Shown: one piece after another, positions 25,401 through 37,561 of the stretch
Numbering within the stretch: the stretch's first letter is position 1
Layout of the letters: each line of letters begins with the position of its first letter
Source: Pristionchus mayeri
Taxonomy: Eukaryota; Nematoda; Chromadorea; Rhabditida; Neodiplogasteridae
NCBI GenBank assembly: GCA_036245805.1
Contig: BTRK01000005.1
Span: 32,097,469 to 32,161,468 of the forward strand
Length of the DNA: 64,000 nt
Reading direction: 5' to 3'
Position numbers and translations under genes: made by a program
The notes under the pieces: generated by a model
Told to the model about the DNA's origin: nothing
Databases searched by the model: none
Seen by the model: the letters and a program-made list of their open reading frames with translations, nothing else

Positions 25401-28400
25401 GGATATAAAATGGAGAGATTCATACGAGTTCTCAGGCATTCGGTCAACTCTTCGACATGCTCGACAATTCCTTCTCCAGTCCTTATGCCATTCGAGTGGC
25501 CAGGTTAGCTCTTCATCCTACACACTCTAATGTAGTAGAAAAGAAATGATATGGGTTAAATGATGTTCGTTATAAGCAGAGCAAAAGAACTATGGTTGGA
25601 ATGGGTATCACGTAATCTTGCATAAAGTGTATCAAACTTTGCAAATACAATGAATATTTCTCATCGTTAAAACGTCGTCAAGAGATGAGAAACAATAAGA
25701 GATGAGAAAAAGGAAGGGATGTGCAGAATTGAGAGAGATAAAATCAGTCGTAAACTAAAGTTTTGTTGAATTTTCACGATTCAGGACTCTCTCCTATATG
25801 ATCTACATCATTCACGTCAACAGCTGTGTCTACTATGTTCTCTCTGCACTACAGGTCAAATATCTTGCAAGTTTCTCCTCATTTGGATATTGATAAAGTA
25901 TGAACAATTGAGAGGAAACGATTATTTCAGGCTTTTGGTCAAATTGCATACAAGCACAACGGAAAGTACTACCTCAACAAGTGGGTATACAACAATCAAG
26001 GCGAGTACTTTTCCACATTGGTTTTTGTTTGCATTACAAAATATACCAACTAATCATTTAGGAAACTCGTACATCCGCTGTTTCTACTTCACGGCAGCAG
26101 TCGCAACTTCTACTGGTGAGGGCACTACGTCGGATGAGAGCCAAAAATGGACAATTCTTTAGGACTTTCACAGAAGCATTTTCGACACTCAGGGAACCTA
26201 CTGTGAACATAGTTGAGAAGGGTCCTTTTGGGTTCATTTCCGACCTAGTGCCCTGGTGAGAATTGAAATGGACCTGTTCATTTGTACAATTTATCCTCGA
26301 CTATGCTGAAGACTCATACATTACGGATACTCCACATGAAGTTTCAGAGAAATAGCCAATTATTGGGGTGTCCAGTAATTTTTCAGAATTTGAACGTATC
26401 CTCCACAGTAACGATTTTCCATCACAAATGTCAATACTGTTGAATAGAGCAACCATTTCCCAATCACACATACCATGGAATTTTCAACAGCTGCTCTCCC
26501 CTGTTTTTAACAAACGTTTATGTAATGGATACTGGAGTCACCCAAAATCACGTTTTCGTCTATAATATTTTTTCTGCACAGGACCGCATAGGTTTGATAC
26601 ATCAAACTTGCTAATTTTAAAATGCAAGATCATACAATTCTTTTAGTGGGTTTCACTAGTGCCATTCAGTTGCAGTTATTGATTGCTAGCACGCATTACT
26701 AATCATACTTAAAAACAAAAGTAGAGGTTCTTTCTTTGTGGGATCAAATCGAACCCTAATTTGAATATGCGCTAATTGGAGATATTTTGTGGTACTCCAT
26801 ATTACATTGTGCATTGAACATTTGGCGAGCTTGGAAGGAAATATAATATCGATTATTTGTTTGATCATGAAATTTCATCGAGAATGTGGAAATTAGGATT
26901 CAGAATTTTTTAAATATTTTATTGTGAAAGAGCAAGAGCAGAAAGAGCAGTTGACCGATTCCTTCCAAATTTTGTGAATATATTTAGTAATTCATGCATT
27001 ATAAAACTGTGAAGAAATTAAGATGATTTCTTTAAGAATAAGGTTTCGCAAAAAAATAAAAATAAACGAAAACGTGATTTTGGGTGACTCCAGTATCCAT
27101 TACATAAACATTTGTTAAAAACAGGGGAGAACAGCTGATGAAAATTCCGTGGTAAGTGTGATTGGGCAATGGTTGCTCTATTCAATAGTGTTGACATTTG
27201 TGATGGACAATCGTTACTGTGGAGGATACGATACGATCCTCCGAAAAAAAATTCAGAAAAATTTCTGGATACCCCAATATGTACGCATCGGCAACTCTTC
27301 TCGATCTCTCGATTCCGAGTGGTGCTAATCGATTATGAATTTTCGTTTACTGTGTTCGAGATAGTAACTCCCATTGAGTTCTCCTGAGCATCAATGTGGA
27401 AGGGAAAGGACACTGAAGTGGGAGAGAGGAGGAGGACACTTCTGGCATAGGGACATTCACAGCGTTTCGAGCTCGGGCATAGGCGAGAGATGCAGAGAAA
27501 AGCGAGAGTCATGGGAAAGCGAGAGAAGGGCAGAGATGCAGAGAACCAGACGATCGATAGTAAAAAAAAAGACCGTGAAGAGAGTGCAGACAAACAGAGA
27601 CTGATGCCTAGTGCAATATTTCCCTTTGGGAGTTCCTACAGGCAAATTTAGGCAAAATTCCAAAAAAGTCATTGTCCTTTCTCCCCATCATACTGAGACG
27701 CTATGACATATCCGGCATCACCCGATTATGAATCAGGCAACAACCCGGCGCCAACGAATGTGATCGAGTACATCTACATGACGTTCTCCTGGATGATGGG
27801 AGTCTTCGTGTTCGCCTTGCTGCTCGGACAGGTCACTATTAATTAATTAATTAACTCGTAATTAACTAATTAAAAGAGTTCAAAATAAAATATAATAAAT
27901 CTACTATCTGATTTTAGATCCGAGACATCGTATCAAATGCTAATAGGAACAAGGAGGAGTATCGGTAAGGTATTTTCAAGTTGCGGAATACGCTTTCCAC
28001 AACTATCAGGTTCTATGCGGTAGAGTAGCGGAATTAGATACTTTGAAGTGCATCTGGAAATAATGAAGATATTTAAGAGACATTCCACGAGAAAACGTAC
28101 CAACTCCCGGATGACTTTTTTTGCAACCCCCCTCAATATTTCGCTGGTGAAGTTCCCATACCGAGTGCTGATATTTGGCCCAATATGAAGGGCTCTGGTG
28201 CACTTTCCGAAAAATGCCACACCTGGTCCAAAAAAAATCGAAAATTTCAAATTTTTGAAAAGTACGATATTATAGGTTTTTTGGGTCTATTTTTTGATAA
28301 CAATAACGAAAAACATACTTTGAAAGCGATCCGATGCTGATAAAGTGTTGAAAACGCCGATTTTCGACGATTTTTGGCCGTCCTGAAAAGTTTCTAATGC

Positions 28401-31400
28401 ACTTTGCAAAAACTAACTTTATTTTCGGATTCTACGTGAAAAACTACTTATAACGTACAAATTTCACAAAAATTCAGGGGTGCGCTCGGAAGTTATAGTT
28501 TCCAGAACATGGCTACTCTAGAGCAACCTCTCAGAGAAAACCCATCGCACTTTCTCCAAATCATGCCGAATGGACTCTTTTGAACATCGAAACTTATTTA
28601 TATATCGAATCAAACAGTTTGAGATCATGGTCAGGCAATTTGAAGTCTTAATTTTGAAATTTGCACTTTTGGAAATTCCAAATTTTTCACATTTTACAAA
28701 TATCGATATTTTTTCGTCATAATTGTGTTTCCAATCATCGGAAATGCCTCATATTACGTGTAATTTATTTATTATGCATATTAACATCATTTTTGTACAT
28801 ATACTGCTCAATTGAACACTCTCATGATTTGAAAACTCGAGAAAATGCGATATTTTTCAAAATTTTCGAAATTTTGAGATTTTGGTAAACTCTGAGATTG
28901 CTATTTGAAGTTCAACAACGTCATTTTTTCGCTCAGAATTACTATATCCAACGGATATAATCATTTCCGATTGGTTTGGAAGCCATCTGGCGAAAAATAT
29001 TTTTTCATTATTTTCAAAATGGATCTAAATTTTCGAAAAACTAAATTTCGCCAGATGGCTTCCAAACCAACCGCAAATGATTATATCCGTTGGATATAGT
29101 AATTGTGAGCGAAAAATGACGTTGTTGAACTTCAAATAGCAATCTCAGAATTTACCAAAATCGCAAAATTTTGAAAATTTTGAAAAATATCGCATTTTCT
29201 CGAGTTTTCAAATCATGAGAGTGTTCCATTCAGCAGTATGTGTACAAAAATGATGTGAATATGCATCAGAAATAAATAACACGTGATATGAGGCGTTTCG
29301 GACGATTGAAAACCTAATTATGTCGAAAAAATCGATATTTGTAAAATGTGAAAAATTTGGAATTTCCAAAAGTGCAAATTTCAAGATTAAGACTTCAAAT
29401 TGCCTGACCATGATCTCAAACTGTTTGATTCGATATATAAATAAGTTTCGATGTTCAAAAGAGTCCATTCGGCATGATTTGGAGAAAGTGCGATGGGTTT
29501 TCTCTGAGAGGTTGCTCTAGAGTAGCCATGTTCTGGAAACTATAACTTCCGAGCGCACCCCTGAATTTTTGTGAAATTTATACGTTATAAGTAGTTTTTC
29601 ACGTAGAATCCGAAAATAAAGTTAGTTTTTGCAAAGTGCATTAGAAACTTTTCAGGACGGCCAAAAATCGTCGAAAATCGGCGTTTTCAACACTTTATCA
29701 GCATCGGATCGCTTTCAAAGTATGTTTTTCGTTATTGTTATCAAAAAATAGACCCAAAAAACCTATAATATCGTACTTTTCAAAAATTTGAAATTTTCGA
29801 TTTTTTTTGGACCAGGTGTGGCATTTTTCGGAAAGTGCACCAGAGCCCTTCATATTGGGCCAAATATCAGCACTCGGTATGGGAACTTCACCAGCGAAAT
29901 ATTGAGGGGGGTTGCAAAAAAGTCATCCGTTGACCCCTCCCAAAAGGTGCGTTTTCTCGTGGAATGACTTAATAAGAGGTAATTAATAGCAATTAAGTCG
30001 AAAGATGGACGCCGCTCTGTACGAATGCGAGAGATTGAGGCTATCGCCCGAATTGACTGCGAGGGTTCGTCCATGTTAGAATTGATACTCTCGTCAATGA
30101 TGAGTCATAATGAAAGAAAAAAAATACATATCTGCATCATAATTCCGAGTTTATCTATCATTTACAACAATGATGCAGTCGGAATTGAAGAAATTTCATT
30201 TTGGTCGAACTGAATCTGCTAAACGAATCTAACGAAGCATACTTCAGAAACTCTGCGCAAAAAAATTAAACGAAATTTTCGAATAGTCAGCGCTCGCCGC
30301 ATGTATCGATAAAAAATCAAGCTAACATAATGACTAACTAAAAAACCGCAATATCTCCTCAGGTCCGTTCGTGGTTCATCTACACTTGGGAACAACACAA
30401 GACTCTCGACGAAAAGAGACTCATTGAGAAACTGCCACTCAAATTGCAGACTGATTTGGGTGAGAATACGGCAGTCGAGGGTACAGTAGTCGAGGGTACG
30501 GTAGTGCTATTTTTCGAGCCGATTTTACCTTCTGATCTCATGATTCAGTGTGCAGAATGAATAGAGTAATTTCTTGTGAAACCTATCTCTAACTCTAGAA
30601 AGAATGAGTGCGATGGGTACCATTAGACTGGATGAATAAACAGATATAATTGAGAAGAATTCAACTTATTCGTCAGAGAAGATGAGACGATGTGTGAAAT
30701 GAAAGTTGCAATCATTTCCCTTTTTCCAGCTCTCTCGGTGCACTATTCAACGCTCTCCAAGGTCCAACTCTTCCAGGACTGTGAAAGGGCTCTACTCAGG
30801 TGTGATTATACGGCTCCTGAAATTTTGGATCTGTTGCATTTCACGGATAAATTCCGATTCCTTGTCAAATTTGTTACAAATCGCAGAGATCTTGTGCTCA
30901 AACTACGAGCTGTCATCTTCCTACCCGGGGATATGGTATGCATGAAGGTGAGTGGATATTGATTAATTGGAAATCTGTAGTAGGCACAAAACCTATTGGA
31001 TTTTGTATCCGTGCTTTTTTTTGTTTTCTAACCATATCTTTTGACGAACACTGTTCTTACCACCATGCATTTCTTTCTCTCTCTGTAATTACCGTCTCTC
31101 GATTACTGTACCTACCGTAGTCCTTCAGGGAGACGTCGGGAAGGAGATGTACATCGTGAACTCAGGCTGGCTGCAGGTCGTGGGAGGAGACTACAATGAG
31201 AAAGTAAGAACAATTGTGGTTGAAATTTCCATGCACAGTAGTGGGCAGACACATCATCGTTCCATTTGTAGACTACCATTCATTTCATCGAATTCAGATT
31301 CATCAACTTGTGCTGACTGCCCGCCCTTAGTTCACAACAGAATCTTTTTAAATTTCAAACAAAGAACGTTCACAAATATCTTGTTGCAGCCTAAAAATAG

Positions 31401-33166
31401 AAGCCATTGAAAGCATGTTAATTCAATTTAAGATCCTTAGTGCTTGCAAATGAAATGGCTGCGCTATCATTTCTCGCTCTTCTTAAACCATGATGATTTA
31501 CCCACGAAAAAATAACGAATCAAAGGAGAAATCAATCTCTGAATTGAACCGCTGTATTGCTTCCATTCCAAGCTATCCTTCAATGTTTCAGGTCTTCGCA
31601 GAACTTGGGCAGGGAAAAGTTTTCGGAGAGATCTCTCTCCTATCAATCGGTTAGTTCATTACGAGAGTTAGGGTGCTTTCCGATAAGAACAGTTGGCGTC
31701 GGTGGAATTTCCGTTCAAGTGCACTACTACTTCGTTTATTCAGACCGAAATTGTATTAGAAATTTTTCTAAGCTCTTGCCTTCCCAAGTGGACATACCAT
31801 GTCTCGCAAAGAAAATTCTTCCAAATTCAGGAGGAAACAATCGTAGGACTGCCTCAATTCGGGCCAAGGGATACGTCACTTTATTCGCACTCTCCAAGGA
31901 GGATCTCCAGGTGGAATGTCATTTGTAATTATATAAGTCCACTTTGAACAACCTTGATAAAAAGGAATGGAACTGTTCAAAAGTGATAGCTACTTATCTC
32001 CTTTTCCATCTCCAGGATGTCATCAAATATTACCCGCAAGCTCAAGCGATTCTCAAGAAGAAAGCTGCGTCAGTTTCCTTTAAAATTGTTTATTGCTCAA
32101 AAATATGATACAATAAAGTTTGCTTTTTTTTACAATGCGAAAAACTCAATTTCCGATTAGTAATGCAGTGACTTTGTCTCCTGTATGAGACCTGCTTATA
32201 ATTGATCGAATGGAAAATGGATTGTCAGGAGTAGAGAATCTCTACTAGAGATTAAAGATCCTTGCAGTGAAATGTTGAAGAAGGACAAGAAGGCGGAGGA
32301 TTCATCTGCAGCCACGGCCAAAAATATGGAGGAGACTTGCAAAGTGATCGTTGATCTTATATGAAATTACTACAATCTATAGATAGTTGATGTAGACACA
32401 CGAGTAGAAAGCGTAGTCCGTGGTGTGGTGGGCGAGATTTAGTATATTTGTTTCTAAGTATACGTGGAACATTTTGCCTCCGCGTTTCGCATATATTTAG
32501 AAACAAATGTACTAAATCTCGCCCACCACACCACGGACCACGCTTTCTATTCTCACAGTACCATTGTGCAGCCAATAATTATTTCGGAAAAAATATCATC
32601 GTCTCTAAAAATATAGTGGTGAGAATGATCTCATTCATGATGTGGAAGAACGCGAAACATAATGTTATGCTCATAAAAGCGGTACGAGAAATGGAAATAT
32701 AGAAACCGAAAAAAACTTGAATAAAAATGTTTCAAGTAATCAATAAATCGATAATTCAGCTCACGGTGGCTCCAGAACCAAAGATGCTCAAAGTAGTGGC
32801 ACAGATTCTTCCCGAACAGAGCGAAACCACGCAGATTCTCAAGAAGGCTCTGGGTGAGAAAGAGAGGGAGGTTACGGTAGTATAGGATATCTGTAGATCG
32901 ATATTATGATTTTACGAAATGAGACACTGTACATTTACTCTGATTAAGGAATGACTAATGAATGATGCTAGATGATTAGGATTGTCGTAGATTCAGGGGA
33001 TAGATTGTGCAGAAAGAAAAGAGTAAGTGGATAATTGCCTTTAGAAGATCGTCGTCCCTCTACATTCCTTCGCCCGGAGGGAGAAGATCTCTCTGAATAT
33101 TCGGATCTCTCCGATATCTCAGACATCGAAGATGAGGAAGAGAAAGAGAGACGGAAGGAGGAGTGA
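22499..33166 (+). CDS. tax-2: Cyclic-nucleotide-gated channel beta subunit (TAX-2-like), N-terminus incomplete
   Basis: Sensory-neuron cation channel subunit gated by cGMP. Exons read: 22499-22555, 22819-22911, 24151-24248, 24566-24676, 24881-24959, 25087-25151, 25436-25503, 25785-25854, 25931-26000, 26062-26115, 27737-27831, 27918-27964, 29998-30064, 30363-30459, 30730-30799, 30887-30947, 31129-31203, 31592-31649, 31831-31910, 32016-32068, 32268-32343, 32760-32853, 33045-33166 (TGA). From 24151 onward all phases join. Order of parts: S1, S2-S3, S4, S5, pore with YIRCFYF and ATSTGNNPAP, S6 with GVFVFALLLGQIRDIV, C-linker, cyclic-nucleotide-binding domain (KVFGEISLL; GGNNRRTASI, the phosphate cassette and beta-subunit-type linker), acidic tail. 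At least one small exon between 22911 and 24151 (phase 0 to 1, before S1) and everything before 22499 were not identified. The intron after 26000 has a GC donor. The symbol rests on resemblance to C. elegans TAX-2. Confidence 0.85.
23702..23774 (-). mobile_element. Second short retroposon insertion with 12-bp target duplication
   Basis: TACATATACAAA occurs at 23702-23713 and 23763-23774, flanking a 49-bp insert that begins AGGTAAAGGTA. This AAAGGTA-type end is the reverse complement of the TACCTTT tail at 22230-22251, so the two inserts look like members of one family in opposite orientation. It lies in a long intron of the channel gene. Confidence 0.5.
26363..27277. mobile_element. Mariner-type MITE with about 210-bp terminal inverted repeats
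   Basis: TA target duplication at 26361-26362 and 27278-27279. The termini begin TTGGGGTGTCC and TTGGGGTATCC, like the two mariner copies at 36322 and 59888. Inverted arms (about 26363-26575 and 27065-27277) are closely matched, and there is no transposase inside. It sits in the tax-2-like intron between exons 26062-26115 and 27737-27831. Confidence 0.85.
28081..29966. repeat. 1.9-kb near-perfect palindrome inside the channel gene
   Basis: Two arms of about 0.9 kb, inverted and almost identical, meet at about 29020 with a spacer of roughly 50 bp. The outer ends are CATTCCACGAGAAAACG and its complement. The right end stops 31 bp before the 67-bp exon at 29998. Transcription through the intron would give a long hairpin. 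A diverged relative of one end lies at about 34320-34440. No protein is encoded; a foldback element is the likely class. Confidence 0.9.
32408..32561. repeat. 154-bp hairpin repeat in a channel intron
   Basis: An arm of about 50 bp at 32408-32458 is repeated inverted at about 32510-32561 (shared core GTGGTGTGGTGGGCGAGATT). Short foldback element between exons 32268-32343 and 32760-32853. Confidence 0.8.
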
Positions 33167-34121
33167 TCTACTCATTCTAACTACATTTATCATGCACTTC
33201 CATCCATTGGTTATTTACTCAACTTATCATAAAGTTACTTATGTGTATCGCCTTCATTTTTCGTCTCATCTTATTTATTCAGAACTGTTATCCATGAAAC
33301 AAAATTTTTGATTCGTATTTTATAATATTATAAAAATAAATTCATCAGATTCATTAGGTTTGTGTCGGTGGACACGTCAGTGATCTGTATCTCCTCTCTC
33401 TCCCCGTCCCCATCCCCATTTCTCCTCTCAGTCTTCGCTCTACTATCGTTCCGGATCATCTGTCCCTATCCTTCTCTCCAATGCTCTGATAAATCGGATA
33501 CATCCCTTAACATACCAATCCCCCCAACCCTTGTGTGGGCACCACATCCACTGAATCACACTACATCCTATTCCTGCCCAGACAAGGTTCATCCGGTAAT
33601 ATTAACACAATCTTTTCGATTTCCATAGTACAAAAAATGTATCTTAAGAGGAGGGGTCGATAGCCATCTAACGGTTTCGTAGGAACAACAGTTTGCAACA
33701 GAGATAGATCGTCTGATGCGTCTCAAGGAATCTCTAAATGCATTAGTTATGAGTTGACAGTTGATTTAGCCGACAATCCTCCATTACATACTGTTTTATT
33801 TTATTACAAGCACATCTCTGAAATGGCCTTGCAGGAATGAGATGGTTATTGTAGATTCTGTACAGGAAATTGTCCATGATTCCATTGACGAGGAGATAGA
33901 AGACAGAGAGGTGATATTGATAACGATCGCGCAAACCAGCAGTCAAATAGGAAGCCCGTAGATGTCAGCAGGATTGGCTACACGGCATTCTATGGCAAAT
34001 TTTCAGTAAAACTTCGAGTCCAATCGCAAGAGTGCATTTAATTTTTCGAGAGATCTACTATCTTTCTCTGCGCTCTATCATCTCTCGCTCACCCCCTGTA
34101 AAAAGCCGTGTGGCTAGTAGG
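33167..34121. other. 3' flank of the channel gene, no clear gene
   Basis: An AT-rich stretch with an AATAAA-like signal near 33336 could end the tax-2-like transcript. On the minus strand, 33743-33946 keeps an open frame with a membrane-like stretch (SVFYLLVNGIMDNFLYRI). It is not recognised and I would not call it a gene without more evidence. Confidence 0.4.
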
Positions 34122-34294
34122 AGGAAATATGCTGAAGACTCCGACAATCCAATACTTCTGGATGCATTCGATTCGGCGATTGAGAACCTATTGAAATTAC
34201 CGCGAATGGCGAAAGAGAATAACGTCAATGCTTGGAGCAGAAACCGAATCGTATTTGTTGTAAATAAATGTCCTTGTGCAAATCCAGTAAATTA
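34122..34294 (+). repeat. Direct repeat copy A (173 bp), exon-like
   Basis: It matches 36149-36321 with few differences. The plus-strand frame is protein-like (EDSDNPILLDAFDSAIENLL) and is followed by a possible GT donor and by TAAATAAA. It could be a duplicated exon or 3' end of an unknown gene. Confidence 0.6.
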
Positions 34295-35336
34295 ATAAAA
34301 AATGGAATGAAAACAACTTTAAGAGACCCTCCACGAGAGAACGTAACAGGTCCACGGATGGCCAAAAATTCAATAATTCCTGTACTTTTTTTCTGAAGTG
34401 TAGGTTCCGAGTGCTGATTGACGGCCACAATAACTAAGGCTGGGGGTCGATTTTGAAAAAGTTTCAGATACCCCCATTTTTGGGGGTCGAAAAATTCGAT
34501 ATTTCAGAATGGCATGGGATATAGATTTTCTGACGTATTTTCACGTGTAGAAAATGAATTTATGTGTTAGAACTCGAAAAAATTAGAAATCAATAAAATA
34601 ACGTCGAAAAACTAAATTTTTGACTATTTTCCACGAGATTGTCAATTTGTGAAAAATTTCGGAGTGTTATCGATATTATTTTCGGAATCTACATCTAAAA
34701 GTACAACTAGGGTGAATTTTTCAGAATTTTAAAAATGGTCCTTTTTTGGGAATGAGCTCTTGAACTGGCCGAATCAAGCCAAAATCACGAATATGAGTGA
34801 CTATCTGAGAGAACTGAGCAATTTCACCTATGTGCCGTACAGCAAAAAATGAAGTGTTGATTTTAAGATACCTCTCGGCATAACTTTTCACGTAGAGTTC
34901 GAAAATCAACCTTAGGAAGCCGTATCTCTGACCCCTGATTTTCTGTGGCGGGCCTCAACGATGAGGTCAGTTTTTGTAAATCGTGAACGGTTGATCCAAG
35001 CCCCATACATAGATCGTAATTCTGACAGAACTCGACGAGATAAGCATTTTTACTGTTGGAAGTGAAAGGCTAGCTCATCTATGAAAAAAGTTGAGGCAGT
35101 TTTAAATATTTAAATAGTTATTGTGTAAACACTTTTCCCGGGGTATAATTTTAAATATGTTCATTGGATTCCTCGTAAAAAGTTACCCCTAGGAACAAAT
35201 TTTCACTCGCAAAATCGCGGGACAATGATGTTTCCCGAAATGCGGAATAAGGAAGCATGATGAATCACTGAATTTCGAAAATTTCGCACCATTGCGATTT
35301 CAACATTTTACCAATTAGGAAACGTTGCCAGTACTG
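34295..35336. other. Repeat-like AT-rich stretch without a gene
   Basis: The first part (34320-34440) resembles the end of the palindrome at 28081-29966 (CCACGAGAGAACGTAAC, then CCGAGTGCTGAT). The rest is AT-rich with no supported coding exon. Confidence 0.5.
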
Positions 35337-36137
35337 TACTTCAACTTTTTATGCATAATTGGATAGTATTATATTTAATAAACATGCCTTACGATATCAA
35401 CAAATCAATTTTTTCATATCACAATTTCTCAAATTTGCACGTTGCAAACTCAACATTTCGAGACCACTTGACGCTGTAACTGTGACCATGCTGTAGTATG
35501 CCTCGACATGAGTAAAAATTGGTGGAACAGTCCAACTCCAATATATCGGGGCTCCAGTTATTGACGCCCGAATATGCTTAAATGAAAATGTCCGAAATAT
35601 TTAAATTCATTTTGAGAGTTAATTTTGAGAATTCTCATTGAATATTGTTGTAAATAATGTTTTCGTGACCTGAGGAATCAAATACGTCTGGAAAAGCGAT
35701 CGTTTGGACAATTTTTCAAAAATCGAAATTTTCAAATGTCTAAAATTTCGGAAATTTTGAAAAGGCAAGAGGTGTGTATTTTTGTATATAGTTTATACAT
35801 CAGATTACAAAAACATTATTTACAACAATGTTAAATGAGAATTCTCAAAATTAACTCCCAAAATTAATTTAAATATTTCGGACATTTTCATTTAAGCCAT
35901 ATTCGGGCGTCAATAACTGGAGCCCCGATATATTGGAGTTGGACTGTTCCACCAATTTTTACTCATGTCGAGGCATACTACAGCATGGTCACAGTTACAG
36001 CGTCAAGTGGTCTCGAAATGTTGAGTTTGCAACGTGCAAATTTGAGAAATTGTGATATGAAAAAATTGATTTGTTGATATCGTAAGGCATGTTTATTAAA
36101 GAGAATACTATCCAATTATGCATAAAAAGTTGAAGTA
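35337..36137. repeat. 0.8-kb palindrome
   Basis: Left arm from ACTTCAACTTTTTATGCATA at about 35338 and the right arm ending at about 36137 are inverted copies centred near 35740. It separates the two 173-bp direct repeats, so it may have inserted next to or between them. Confidence 0.85.
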
Positions 36138-36148
36138 AAAGTTGAAGT

Positions 36149-36321
36149 AGGAAATATGCTGAAGACTCCGACAATCCAATACTTCTGGATGCATTCGATT
36201 CGGCGATTGAGAACCTATTGAAATTACCGCGAATGGCGAAAGAGAATAACGTCAATGTTTGGAGCAGAAACCGAATCGTATTTGTTGTAAATAAATGTCC
36301 TTGTGCAAATCCAGTAAATTA
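36149..36321 (+). repeat. Direct repeat copy B (173 bp), disrupted by mariner insertion
   Basis: Second copy of 34122-34294, with one amino-acid difference visible in its long frame. The mariner at 36322-37544 inserted at the TA that ends this copy; the sequence after the element (TAATAAAAAAT) continues the match to copy A. Confidence 0.75.
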
Positions 36322-37544
36322 TTGGGGTGTCCGGAAAGTTCGTATAATGCTTCGGAAAAAAGTCAGTTCGCGATCAAATGCAGTGATTGCGCAATCTGTT
36401 TGTCAACAATGTATTGCATCATTCTGACGTTGAGTAGTGAGAGGATTTAATCAGTCTCCTAGTTGCTACATTGATTCTTGTGATGGACTCCCATCTCTAC
36501 CTCCGAGCAGTTTTACTTCATTACTACCGTCTTGGCCGATCCGTGAAGGAGGCCCACTCTGCCCTGGCCCAGTCGGAAGGACCTGACGCCCCCTCCATAC
36601 CCTTCTGCTATAAGTGGTAGAAAGGGGAGTTTGGTCTCGATGATCAACCCCGCTCTGGACGCCGTCCCTCCCTCAATCAGCCTCTCGTTCTCCGCACACT
36701 GAAGCGCAATCCCATGGTCAGTGTGCGTGAGTTGAAGAAGGATACTGGTACTCCCAGATCAACGGTGTCCGATATCCTCCATCGATCTGGGAAGAAGCCG
36801 AAACTCCCACAAGTGATTCCCCATGACCTCTCCCCCGAACAGCTGAAAAATCGTGTTCAAGTCAATTACTCCATCGTAGATCCAATCTTCGATGGGTCAA
36901 TTCCATCATCGCTACAGATGAGAAGTGGATCACGTACGATAACCCTGTGAGGAGACTGCAATGGGTGGATGCAGATGAGAAGCCCACGCCCGTCCCGAAG
37001 AAGGAAGAGCGCGGAAAGAAGGAACTCCTCTGCTTCTTCTTCTCAGTGCTCGGTCCCATCTACTGGGAGATCCTCGCCCCTGGCACCAGCATCAATGCCG
37101 ACCTCTTCTCTGAACAACTGGAAGATGTCGCGATCAGAGTCCCTCCCAGACTCCTGAACCAGGGCAAAATTCTTCTTCTGATGGACAACGTTCGCCCACA
37201 TCGAGCGAAGATGACCCAGAAGAAAATGGACGAGCTGAAGATCGAGAGGATTCCCCATCCACCGTATTCCCCGGATCTCTCCCCATGCGACTACCACTGC
37301 TTCCGCTCTCTCTCTGACTTCTGCAAAGGAAAGAAGTTCAAGAATTGAGATGAAGCTGTGAGGGCTTTCGTGAACTGGGCGGTCTCGAATAAACCCGCAT
37401 TCTGGAAGAGAGGAATCGAGACCCTGTCCAATCGCTGGAGGGAGGTAGTGAGAAAGAAGGGGGCATACATTGGTCACTGAGAATTGTAAAGCATTGAATA
37501 AAAAATAAAAACAAAAAATTATACGAACTTTCCGGACACCCCAA
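36322..37544 (+). mobile_element. Mariner transposon copy 1 (decayed)
   Basis: Terminal inverted repeats of about 27 bp starting TTGGGGTGTCCGGAAAGTTC, flanked by TA on both sides (36320-36321, 37545-37546). The size of 1.22 kb is normal for mariner. The single transposase frame inside is broken (see next entry). Confidence 0.95.
36483..37480 (+). pseudogene. Mariner transposase, copy 1, inactivated
   Basis: DDE/D transposase of the D34D mariner group. The N-terminal HTH region, the YSPDLSPCD motif and the DN..PHRAK motif are visible. Breaks: an in-frame TAG at 36618-36620 (also present in copy 2), a 7-bp deletion near 36862 relative to copy 2 that shifts the frame, and a further TGA at about 37346. 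It cannot make a full transposase as it stands. Confidence 0.9.
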
Positions 37545-37561
37545 TAATAAAAAATAAAAAA

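Noticed and set aside
27965..29997. Missing C-linker exon of the channel gene, possibly destroyed by the palindrome
   Set aside because: The exon was found at 29998-30064 (MDAALYECERLRLSPELTAR) with correct phase.
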